A stretch of DNA of 5,220 nt from Alphaproteobacteria bacterium (GTDB lineage: Bacteria; Pseudomonadota; Alphaproteobacteria; Rhizobiales; Aestuariivirgaceae). The stretch is taken from the NCBI GenBank assembly GCA_024279045.1, contig JAJRRZ010000083.1, positions 1 through 5,220 of the forward strand, read 5' to 3'. Made by a program: the position numbers and the translations under genes. Numbering within the stretch: the first letter of the stretch is position 1; the number at the start of each line of letters is the position of its first letter. This document shows positions 1-5,220 of the stretch, piece after piece. Under the pieces are notes generated by a model, which had not been told where the DNA came from, made no database searches, and saw only the letters and a list, made by a program, of their open reading frames with translations.

Positions 1-3
1 CCC

Positions 4-984
4 ATGACCGACAAGCCCAGCCTGTTGCCAGATGCGGAAGTTTCCGTGCGCGAGGTGTTCGGCATCGATTCCGACATGACCGCGCCGGCCTACAGCGAGG
101 CCAACGAATACGTGCCGGAGCTGGACCCCGACTACCTGTTCAACCGCGAAACCACGCTGGCCACCCTTGCCGGTTTCAAGCACAACCGGCGGGTGATGAT
201 CACCGGCTATCACGGAACCGGCAAGTCCACTCACATCGAGCAGGTGGCGGCGCGGCTTAACTGGCCCTGCGTGCGCGTTAACCTGGACAGCCACATCTCG
301 CGCATCGATCTCATCGGGCGCGATGCCATCGTGCTGAAGGACGGCAAGCAGGTAACCGAGTTTCAGGAGGGCATCCTGCCCTGGGCGCTGCAACACAATG
401 TGGCGCTGGTGTTCGACGAATACGATGCCGGGCGTCCGGACGTGATGTTCGTCATCCAGCGCGTGCTGGAGGTGCAGGGCAAACTCACCCTGCTCGATCA
501 GAACCGCGTCATTCACCCGCATCCGGCGTTTCGCCTGTTCGCCACGGCCAACACCATCGGCCTAGGCGATACATCGGGGCTGTATCACGGCACGCAGCAG
601 ATCAACCAGGGGCAGATGGATCGCTGGTCGATCGTGGTGAACCTGAACTACCTGCCGCACGACGAGGAAGTGGACATCGTGCTGGCCAAGGTGAAAACCT
701 TCGCCGCAACGGAAGAAGGGCGAGAAATGGTCTCGCGCATGGTGCGCGTGGCGGATCTGACGCGCAACGCCTTCATTGCCGGCGATCTGTCCACGGTGAT
801 GAGCCCGCGCACGGTAATCACCTGGGCGCAGAATACGGAAATCTTCAACGATGTGGCTTTCGCCTTCCGGGTGAGCTTCCTCAACAAGTGCGACGAGCTG
901 GAACGGCCCATCGTGGCGGAGTTCTACCAGCGCTGTTTCAACGAGGAGCTGCCGGAATCCGCCGCCACGCTGGCGGTGGCGTAA
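4..984 (+). CDS. cobS: Cobaltochelatase subunit CobS (AAA+ ATPase)
   Basis: AAA+ ATPase subunit of the aerobic cobaltochelatase. With CobT it forms the ring-shaped motor that uses ATP so that CobN can insert cobalt into hydrogenobyrinic acid a,c-diamide in the cytoplasm. Visible motifs: an N-terminal stretch with SVREVFGIDSDM (about residues 14-25) typical of CobS; Walker A GYHGTGKST (68-76, Lys74); Walker B VALVFDEYD (133-141, Asp138-Glu139); sensor-1 ATAN (180-183); an arginine-finger candidate in MDRW (Arg207); and a sensor-2-like SPRT (267-270). The 326-residue length is normal for the family and no key residue is missing. The ATG at 4 is chosen because it gives the family N-terminus; the ribosome-binding site lies off the left edge, so an upstream start cannot be excluded. 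It is followed 30 bp later by cobT and is presumably co-transcribed with it. Identification is firm. Use in cobalamin synthesis in this organism is inferred. Confidence 0.97.
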   Translation: MTDKPSLLPDAEVSVREVFGIDSDMTAPAYSEANEYVPELDPDYLFNRETTLATLAGFKHNRRVMITGYHGTGKSTHIEQVAARLNWPCVRVNLDSHISRIDLIGRDAIVLKDGKQVTEFQEGILPWALQHNVALVFDEYDAGRPDVMFVIQRVLEVQGKLTLLDQNRVIHPHPAFRLFATANTIGLGDTSGLYHGTQQINQGQMDRWSIVVNLNYLPHDEEVDIVLAKVKTFAATEEGREMVSRMVRVADLTRNAFIAGDLSTVMSPRTVITWAQNTEIFNDVAFAFRVSFLNKCDELERPIVAEFYQRCFNEELPESAATLAVA

Positions 985-1014
985 CGCGCGGCGCAATGCC
1001 CGCCGGATGCACGC

Positions 1015-2883
1015 ATGAGCAAGCAGGAAACATCGCTGGACAGGCTGGAGCAGGCGATCAGCGCCTGTCTGAAGGCGGTGGCGGAAAAGTCTGACGTGGC
1101 CGTTTCCTTCACGCCGCGCCGCGCCGGGCTGTCGGGCGATCATGTGCGGTTGCCGCAACTGCCGCATGAGCCGAGCGCGGAGGACATCGCCCAGGTGCGG
1201 GGCATGGCCGACCGCTTCGCCCTGAAGCTGGCCTATCATGACGAGACCCTGCACGCCGAGCGCCTGCCGCGCACCATGCAGGGCATCGCCCTGTTCGAGG
1301 CGCTGGAGGAGGCGCGCATCGAGGCCATCGGCGCGCGCGCCATGCCCGGCATGGCCGCCAACATGCAACATGAGCTTCAGCAACGTCTGGCGCGTCAGTT
1401 GGCCAGCCGTGGCGCGCAGGCTTCCGACATCGACGATATGGCCACTGCGCTGGGCCTGCTGGCGCGCGAGAAGCTGACCGGACTGCCAGCACCAGAAGCG
1501 GCGCGGTTGCTGCTGGAGCGCTGGCGCGATCACATCGAGACGCGCGCCGGCGCGGTGCTGGAACGGCTGGAAGAGGCGCTGCACGATCAGGCCGCCTTTG
1601 CCGAGATGGCGCGTGATCTGGTGTTTGCGCTTGATCCCGGCGCGCAGGTGGAAGAGCAGGACGACGAGCTTGGCCAGCGCCCCGATGAAGAATCGGAGGA
1701 AGCTGGCGACGTCGGCCAGGGCGAACAGCACGAGATGGAAGACGACACGGCGGAGGATGCTTCCGCGCAGGGTGGCATGCGCGAGCAGGACGGTGAGCGA
1801 GGCGATGTCGATGCGCAGCTTTACGACCAGATCGACCTGCAACAGCCCGATGCCGGTGATGGCGACATGCCCGCCGATGCCAGGCAGTTGCCGTTTTCCA
1901 ACCACGTGGAGGAGACGGGCTATCGCGTGTTCACCACCGAATTCGACGAGATCACCAGCCCGGAAGAACAGGCCACGCCGGAAGAGCTGAACCGCCTGCG
2001 CATGATGCTGGACAAGCAGCTCGCCCCGCTGCAGGGGGCCATCGGGCGGCTGGCCAACCGCCTGCAACGCCTGCTGCTGGCGCAGCAGAACCGCGCCTGG
2101 GAGTTTGACCTGCAGGAAGGCGTGCTGGACGCGGCGCGCCTGTCGCGGGTGGTCATTGATCCGTTGCAGCCGCTGTCCTTCAAGCAGGAGAAGGAGAGCA
2201 ATTTCCGCGACACGGTGGTAACGCTGCTGATCGACAATTCCGGCTCCATGCGCGGGCGGCCCATTACCACCGCCGCCATTTGCACCGACATTCTCGCCCG
2301 CACGCTGGAGCGCTGCGGGGTGAAGGTGGAGATTCTCGGCTTCACCACGCGTGAATGGAAAGGGGGCCGCTCGCGCAAGAAATGGCTGGCGGAAAACAAG
2401 CCACCGCATCCGGGGCGGCTGAACGATCTGCGCCACATCATCTACAAGCCCGCCGACATGCCCTATCGCCGCGCGCGGCGCAACATCGGGCTGATGCTGC
2501 GCGAAGGGCTGCTGAAGGAAAACATCGACGGCGAGGCGCTGATCTGGGCGCACCAGCGGCTGCTGGCCAGGCCGGAGCAGCGGCGCATCCTGATGGTCAT
2601 ATCCGATGGCGCGCCGGTGGACGATTCCACCCTGAGCATCAACGGCAACACCTATCTGGAGCGCCACCTGAAGGCGGTGATCGAAGACATCGAGACACGC
2701 TCGCCGGTGGAACTGCTGGCCATAGGCATCGGCCACGATGTTACCCGCTATTACCGTCGCGCGCTGACCATTCATGACGTGGAAGGGTTGGGCAAGGCGA
2801 TGATGGACAAGCTGGCCGAGCTGTTTGCCGAGGAACAACATCCGCCACGGCAACCGCGCACACCTCGTCGCGCCACTGCCTGA
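1015..2883 (+). CDS. cobT: Cobaltochelatase subunit CobT (VWA domain)
   Basis: Partner of CobS in the CobNST cobaltochelatase. CobT is the adaptor that joins the AAA+ ring to CobN, comparable to BchD of magnesium chelatase. The 622 residues show three parts: an alpha-helical N-terminal CobT domain (about 1-210); a very acidic, low-complexity linker (about 213-265, rich in Glu and Asp); and a C-terminal von Willebrand factor A domain (about 395-610). The VWA metal site (MIDAS) is intact, with DNSGS at 407-411 (Asp407, Ser409, Ser411) and the later Asp531 in SDGAP. The length fits the family (roughly 600-640 aa). The ATG at 1015 is the first in-frame start after the cobS stop. The Shine-Dalgarno sequence is weak, so translational coupling to cobS is possible. 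The name cobT is also used for the unrelated nicotinate-nucleotide-dimethylbenzimidazole phosphoribosyltransferase; this is the cobaltochelatase protein. The gene ends facing rlmH. Confidence 0.96.
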   Translation: MSKQETSLDRLEQAISACLKAVAEKSDVAVSFTPRRAGLSGDHVRLPQLPHEPSAEDIAQVRGMADRFALKLAYHDETLHAERLPRTMQGIALFEALEEARIEAIGARAMPGMAANMQHELQQRLARQLASRGAQASDIDDMATALGLLAREKLTGLPAPEAARLLLERWRDHIETRAGAVLERLEEALHDQAAFAEMARDLVFALDPGAQVEEQDDELGQRPDEESEEAGDVGQGEQHEMEDDTAEDASAQGGMREQDGERGDVDAQLYDQIDLQQPDAGDGDMPADARQLPFSNHVEETGYRVFTTEFDEITSPEEQATPEELNRLRMMLDKQLAPLQGAIGRLANRLQRLLLAQQNRAWEFDLQEGVLDAARLSRVVIDPLQPLSFKQEKESNFRDTVVTLLIDNSGSMRGRPITTAAICTDILARTLERCGVKVEILGFTTREWKGGRSRKKWLAENKPPHPGRLNDLRHIIYKPADMPYRRARRNIGLMLREGLLKENIDGEALIWAHQRLLARPEQRRILMVISDGAPVDDSTLSINGNTYLERHLKAVIEDIETRSPVELLAIGIGHDVTRYYRRALTIHDVEGLGKAMMDKLAELFAEEQHPPRQPRTPRRATA

Positions 2884-2886
2884 GCG

Positions 2887-2919
2887 CAGACTTGACCACG
2901 GCTCAGACTTGACCACGGC
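2887..2919. repeat. Two-copy tandem repeat, 17-bp period
   Basis: The 16-bp unit cagacttgaccacggc occurs at 2887-2902 and again, identically, at 2904-2919, with one base (t) between. The first copy starts three bases after the cobT stop codon. It is non-coding and lies in the short gap between the convergent cobT and rlmH genes. It may be a local slippage duplication or a pair of binding sites; the sequence does not decide which. Confidence 0.85.
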
Positions 2920-2955
2920 GTTGCCGTTGCATCTTCGCCACATCGCCACCACATC

Positions 2956-2991
2956 GGCACCACGGCGGCACTGCGGTTCTGCTGCCGTGCC
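2956..2991. terminator. Possible terminator hairpin between convergent genes
   Basis: An imperfect inverted repeat: ggcac (2956-2960), a three-base bulge (cac), then ggcggca (2964-2970) can pair with tgctgcc (2980-2986) and gtgcc (2987-2991), including one G-U pair, around a 9-base loop. It sits between the 3' ends of cobT (+) and rlmH (-), where a shared terminator would be expected. On the + strand it is followed only by attt, and on the minus strand by no T-run, so it is a poor classical Rho-independent terminator. The evidence is structure plus position only. Confidence 0.3.
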
Positions 2992-3014
2992 ATTTCAGCC
3001 TACCGGTGCGCCAG

Positions 3015-3500
3015 TCAGTCGCGGTGATAGGGCAGTCCGGCGGTGATGGAAGCGGCGCGGTAGAGCTGTTCGGCCAGCATCACGCGGGCCAGCCGGTGGG
3101 GCCAGGTCAGCCGCCCGAAGGAGATCAGCGCATCGGCGCGCTGGCGCAATTCGTCATCCAGCCCGTCTGGTCCGCCGATGACAACGGCCACCTGCGGCGC
3201 GCCATGGGTGGCGAGTTGTTGCAGCCGCTGCGCGAATACACGCGAGGAGATGTTCTCGCCGCGCTCGTCCAGCGCCAGCAGCAATGCGCCGGGAGCGATG
3301 TGTTTCAGGATAGCCTGCGCTTCTTCCCGCTGGCGTTGGGCAGCGCCGGGTTTGCGCGATTCGGGCAGCTCGCGCTCCTCGATGGCGGAAAGGCCCAGCC
3401 GCTTCAGCAGCGGGCGGGCGCGCTTGAGATATTCATCCACCAGCGCCCGCTCCGGCCCTTTCTTCAGCGAGCCGACGGCAATGATGCGCAAGCTGGCCAT
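3015..3500 (-). CDS. rlmH: 23S rRNA (pseudouridine-1915-N3) methyltransferase RlmH
   Basis: SPOUT-class methyltransferase that transfers a methyl group from S-adenosylmethionine to N3 of pseudouridine 1915 in helix 69 of 23S rRNA, acting on assembled 70S ribosomes. It is 161 residues long (family about 155). The trefoil-knot signatures are present: LLALDERGE (74-82), the SAM-binding VVIGGPDGL (106-114), and the C-terminal run SFGRLTWPHRLARVMLAEQL (127-146) ending in LYRAASITAGLPYHRD. The final YHR plus an acidic residue is typical of the family. I chose the ATG at 3500 because MASLRIIAVG aligns with the usual beginning of the protein; a TTG at 3530 would add ten residues without family support. 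The Shine-Dalgarno sequence is weak at both. It lies 55 bp after rsfS, the usual partner in many bacteria, and is probably in the same transcript. Its 3' end faces cobT. Confidence 0.95.
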   Translation of the reverse strand: MASLRIIAVGSLKKGPERALVDEYLKRARPLLKRLGLSAIEERELPESRKPGAAQRQREEAQAILKHIAPGALLLALDERGENISSRVFAQRLQQLATHGAPQVAVVIGGPDGLDDELRQRADALISFGRLTWPHRLARVMLAEQLYRAASITAGLPYHRD

Positions 3501-3555
3501 GTCGGGTTTGGGCCCTGTGATCTTCCGCAACTGCTCGCGGAATTTGCACAGTGTT

Positions 3556-3975
3556 TCAGTGCTGCTTCGGCGCGTGCGGCGACCACAGCTTTTCCAGGTT
3601 GTAAAGCTCGCGGATTTCGGGACGGAAGATGTGCACGATCACATCCCCCAGATCCACCAGCACCCAGTCCGCCGTCTCCAGCCCTTCCACGGAATAGCCG
3701 CGGATGCCCTGCTTGCGCAGATCATCCATCAGCCGTTCGGCCACCGCCGAGACATGCCGTGTAGAGCGGCCAGAGGCCACCACCATGGCATCGGCTAGCG
3801 CCGCGCCGGGGTCCAGCTCGATGACGCTGATGTCTTCGGCCTTGGAGTTTTCCAGGCTGGAAGTGATGAGGGAAAGCAGCTTGCGCCAGTCGGAACTTTG
3901 CGGTTCCTCGCCCGCGTCGTTCCGTCGGTTGGCAGAGGCTTGCGCCGCCTGCGACAGATCATGAACCATGGACAT
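3556..3975 (-). CDS. rsfS: Ribosomal silencing factor RsfS (Iojap/YbeB family)
   Basis: RsfS binds ribosomal protein uL14 on the 50S subunit and blocks joining with 30S, lowering translation in slow growth or starvation. With this start the product is 139 residues. The family core runs from about 30 to 131: AEDISVIELD (46-55), VVASGRSTRHV (65-75), ADWVLVDLGDVIVHIFRPEI (102-121) and YNLEKLW (125-131). The first 30 residues are poorly conserved and polar. The reading frame stays open upstream to 4146, but that extension looks non-coding. I therefore chose ATG 3975, with ATG 3969 as an equal alternative two codons later. A purine-rich aggga lies about 15 bases upstream, far for a normal Shine-Dalgarno sequence, and a 15-bp palindrome lies between it and the start. 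The gene sits between nadD and rlmH, a conserved order. Identity is certain; the exact start is not. Confidence 0.93.
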   Translation of the reverse strand: MSMVHDLSQAAQASANRRNDAGEEPQSSDWRKLLSLITSSLENSKAEDISVIELDPGAALADAMVVASGRSTRHVSAVAERLMDDLRKQGIRGYSVEGLETADWVLVDLGDVIVHIFRPEIRELYNLEKLWSPHAPKQH

Positions 3976-3977
3976 GC

Positions 3978-3992
3978 GAACGACAGTCGTTC
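3978..3992. promoter_or_regulatory. 15-bp palindrome just upstream of the rsfS start
   Basis: The sequence gaacgacagtcgttc is a perfect inverted repeat of 7+7 bases around one central base. It ends two bases before the proposed rsfS ATG (3975, minus strand) and starts directly after the only Shine-Dalgarno-like bases (agg). It could be a protein-binding operator. In RNA it could form a 5-bp stem with a 5-base loop between the Shine-Dalgarno sequence and the start codon. It is not the alphaproteobacterial LexA box (GTTC-N7-GTTC). Function is inferred from position and symmetry only. Confidence 0.4.
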
Positions 3993-4079
3993 CCTGATGA
4001 TGCCCGCCCGGCGGCCTGCGCCACCGTGCTTCATGGGCGTTGACCGGTTCACCCGTTGGCGCTGACGAAAGCACCGCCA

Positions 4080-4119
4080 GCACATGTGCATTATGCGCCA
4101 GCCAGCGCCTGCATGGCAA
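4080..4119 (-). promoter_or_regulatory. Candidate sigma-70-type promoter for rsfS-rlmH
   Basis: Read on the minus strand, TTGCCA (4119-4114) is followed after 18 bases by CATAAT (4095-4090). Each hexamer matches the sigma-70 consensus at five of six positions with acceptable spacing. The expected transcription start falls in or next to gcacatgtgc (4089-4080), a perfect 10-bp palindrome that could be an operator. The site lies in the 174-bp gap between nadD and rsfS and would give a leader of about 105-110 bases. This suggests that rsfS-rlmH can be expressed apart from nadD. It is a by-eye match in GC-rich DNA, so confidence is moderate. Confidence 0.38.
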
Positions 4120-4149
4120 GCATTTCCGCCTGATGGTTGACAGCATGGT

Positions 4150-4794
4150 TTACCGCCCGGCGCTCTCCGTGTCGGCCCGTATCGCCAGCGCCCGCAGGCG
4201 AGTGGAGCTTTCCGGGTTGTGGCGGATGGACAGGAACGTCCAGGCGGGTGGATCCATTTCCACCAGCAGCGGCGCATCCGCCGCATCCAGCCGGTAGCGC
4301 CACAGCGCCCGTGCCGCCGGAGAAGTGAGCGCGGCGAGCGTGTGGCCGGGGCGGTCGAACACTGCCAGCGGGATCATCCGCGCCACTTGCCGCCACTGCT
4401 TCCAGCAATGCAGCGTGGCGAAGGAGTCCGCTCCCATGATCCACGCGCAGAAGCCCTGCGAGAGCACAGGGGCCAGTACCTTCAGCAGGTCGATGGTGTA
4501 GGAAGTGCCCAGTTGCCATTCCGCATCCACCAGCCGGAAACGCGGATGCCTCGCCAGCGCCCGCGTAGCCGCCAGACGCCGCGCGTGGTCAGCGTAGATG
4601 TCGGCAGGCTTCAGCGGATTGCGCCGCGCCAGCATCCACCATACCTCGTCCAGCCGCAGGTGCTTCAGGGCTTCCTCGGCGATGTGCCGGTGGCCCACGT
4701 GTGGCGGGTTGAACGAGCCGCCCATCAGGCCGATGCGTCTGCCGCGCACCAATGATGCGGACAACAGGGTGGATAGGGGCGAATGATACGGCAT
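4150..4794 (-). CDS. nadD: Nicotinate-nucleotide adenylyltransferase NadD
   Basis: Transfers AMP from ATP to nicotinate mononucleotide to give deamido-NAD+ and pyrophosphate, the shared late step of bacterial NAD biosynthesis in the cytoplasm. The 214-residue product has the nucleotidyltransferase motif GGSFNPPHVGH at 25-35, with the (H/T)xGH residues His32 to His35. It has WWMLARRNPLKP (52-63), the phosphate-loop-adjacent substrate region of the family, and the C-terminal SSTRLR motif (196-201), which corresponds to the usual ISSTxIR and here is preceded by Glu rather than Ile. The ATG at 4794 is the only good start. It leaves about 18 residues before the first beta strand (RRIGLMGG), somewhat longer than usual; TTG 4752 or GTG 4749 would give a more typical N-terminus but have no ribosome-binding site. 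It is the first gene of the nadD-rsfS-rlmH run. A transposase remnant and a repeat lie directly upstream. Confidence 0.95.
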   Translation of the reverse strand: MPYHSPLSTLLSASLVRGRRIGLMGGSFNPPHVGHRHIAEEALKHLRLDEVWWMLARRNPLKPADIYADHARRLAATRALARHPRFRLVDAEWQLGTSYTIDLLKVLAPVLSQGFCAWIMGADSFATLHCWKQWRQVARMIPLAVFDRPGHTLAALTSPAARALWRYRLDAADAPLLVEMDPPAWTFLSIRHNPESSTRLRALAIRADTESAGR

Positions 4795-4900
4795 GGGCGC
4801 AGCGTTATCCGTGCTGGTGGGGCAGTATGATCAAGGCAATTGTGTGTGGCATCGTCGTCGCGGACGTTTTGATACGAGCGTCCCTTTTCATCGTTGCCGA

Positions 4901-4964
4901 GCCTGACCCGGCAATCCAGGGCAGCAATCTCATGACTTCCCTGTTCTGGATGTCCGGGTCAAGC
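4901..4964. repeat. Inverted repeat, likely dispersed intergenic element
   Basis: The left arm gcctgacccggcaatccag (4901-4919) matches the reverse complement of the right arm (4946-4964) at 16 of 19 bases, with a 26-base spacer. The left arm also overlaps a smaller palindrome, ttgcc (4894-4898) with ggcaa (4910-4914). From memory, close variants of gcttgacccggcaatccag occur many times between genes in sphingomonads and relatives, often as head-to-head pairs. I infer that this is one such dispersed element. It lies between the transposase remnant and nadD, and its right edge is close to where transposase similarity ends. Confidence 0.6.
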
Positions 4965-4984
4965 CCGTTGTTGTCCGGTTTAAC

Positions 4985-5220
4985 ATTCGCCACGTGCATC
5001 TTGGCGGCGGTGAAGTTGTCGCTGAAGCGCGCCCACTCCGCGCTCAATGTCGACAGCTTGATCTTGCTGGCGTCCAGGATGCGGATGACATCGCCCATTT
5101 TGCGTCTGGTGGAGCGGCTGGCGCGCGCCAGCAGGTGTTCGAACAGATCAGCGAACAACTGCCACGGGCGGCTGGCATTGGCATCGGCCAGTGTGGAGCG
5201 CGCCACGCACGTAGCGCCGA
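4985..5220 (-). pseudogene. IS4-family transposase remnant (partial, truncated)
   Basis: The reading frame enters from the right edge and shows the IS4-family signature ARSTLADANASRPW, then an FADLFEHLLARA-like helix, RRKMGDVIRILDASKIKLS, and WARFSDNFTAAKMHV. The Asp at 5074-5072 (in ILDASKIKL) is the likely first residue of the DDE catalytic triad. After the AAKMHV motif, near 4988, similarity ends. The family's continuation with the second Asp and the catalytic Glu is absent. The frame stays open to 4805, but those last 60 or so codons translate the inverted repeat and spacer (for example WIAGSGSA), not transposase. The N-terminal part lies outside the window. The piece lacks its catalytic core, so it cannot be an active transposase. 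I saw no insertion-sequence terminal repeat or target duplication inside the window. Confidence 0.8.

Noticed and set aside
562..2952. Very long open frame (796 codons) on the minus strand opposite cobS and cobT.
   Set aside because: It lies entirely opposite two genes of certain identity. Its translation is rich in Arg, His, Gln and Leu with no recognisable domain, which is typical of a frame left open by GC-rich codon bias.
3006..3798. Overlapping open frames of 200-250 codons on the + strand across rlmH and rsfS.
   Set aside because: They are antisense shadows of two well-recognised conserved genes and show no family motifs.
4137..4142. TTGACA on the + strand as a -35 element.
   Set aside because: There is no acceptable -10 sequence 16-19 bases downstream, and no + strand gene follows.
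3976..4146. N-terminal extension of the rsfS frame by 57 residues, up to 4146.
   Set aside because: The extra sequence does not look like the family, and the region contains a plausible promoter and palindromes. The family core starts well after ATG 3975.
4802..4812. DnaA-box-like ttatccgtg near the nadD start.
   Set aside because: It is a single partial match to the DnaA box, with no cluster of boxes or AT-rich region, so it is no sign of an origin.
4862..4888. Terminator-like stem ggacg/cgtcc followed by cttttc on the + strand.
   Set aside because: The stem is only five base pairs, and no + strand gene lies upstream for it to terminate; on the minus strand it has no T-run.
1..5220. CRISPR array, tRNA, rRNA or riboswitch, including a cobalamin riboswitch.
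   Set aside because: I saw no regularly spaced repeats, tRNA-like folds, rRNA sequence or B12-box motif. The region upstream of cobS, where a cobalamin riboswitch might be, is outside the window.

Overview
The window is GC-rich chromosomal DNA that looks alphaproteobacterial, most likely a sphingomonad or relative (Sphingomonadales). This assignment rests on three things: the recognisable style of the CobS and CobT proteins, the nadD-rsfS-rlmH gene order, and a short repeat built on the motif gcttgacccgg..atccag, which I recall as common between genes in that group. It is inferred from memory and was not searched.

Layout. Positions 4-984 and 1015-2883 on the + strand are cobS and cobT, the AAA+ ATPase and VWA-domain subunits of the aerobic (CobNST) cobaltochelatase. 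A 131-bp convergent gap (2884-3014) follows, with a near-perfect 17-bp tandem duplication right after the cobT stop and an imperfect hairpin. The minus strand, read from high to low coordinates, then carries nadD (4794-4150), rsfS (about 3975-3556) and rlmH (about 3500-3015). These encode nicotinate-mononucleotide adenylyltransferase, the ribosomal silencing factor and the 23S rRNA pseudouridine-1915 methyltransferase. The 174-bp nadD-rsfS gap holds a plausible sigma-70-type promoter with a 10-bp palindrome at its expected start site, and a 15-bp palindrome just before the rsfS start codon. At the right end (about 4985-5220, minus strand) is the middle part of an IS4-family transposase. Its homology stops abruptly at a dispersed-repeat-like inverted repeat (4901-4964), so it is a decayed insertion-sequence remnant.

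How the genes relate. CobS and CobT form the AAA+/VWA motor that drives CobN during cobalt insertion into hydrogenobyrinic acid a,c-diamide. No CobN or other cobalamin gene is visible, so the pair may act with a distant cobN or be an orphan ATPase/VWA module. The nadD-rsfS-rlmH block is a conserved housekeeping cluster for NAD synthesis and ribosome maintenance. Most of the window is ordinary core genome. The less ordinary parts are the non-coding stretches: the tandem repeat at the convergent junction, the palindrome-rich rsfS leader, and the IS remnant fused to a repeat upstream of nadD. I see no clear evidence of a new multi-gene system.
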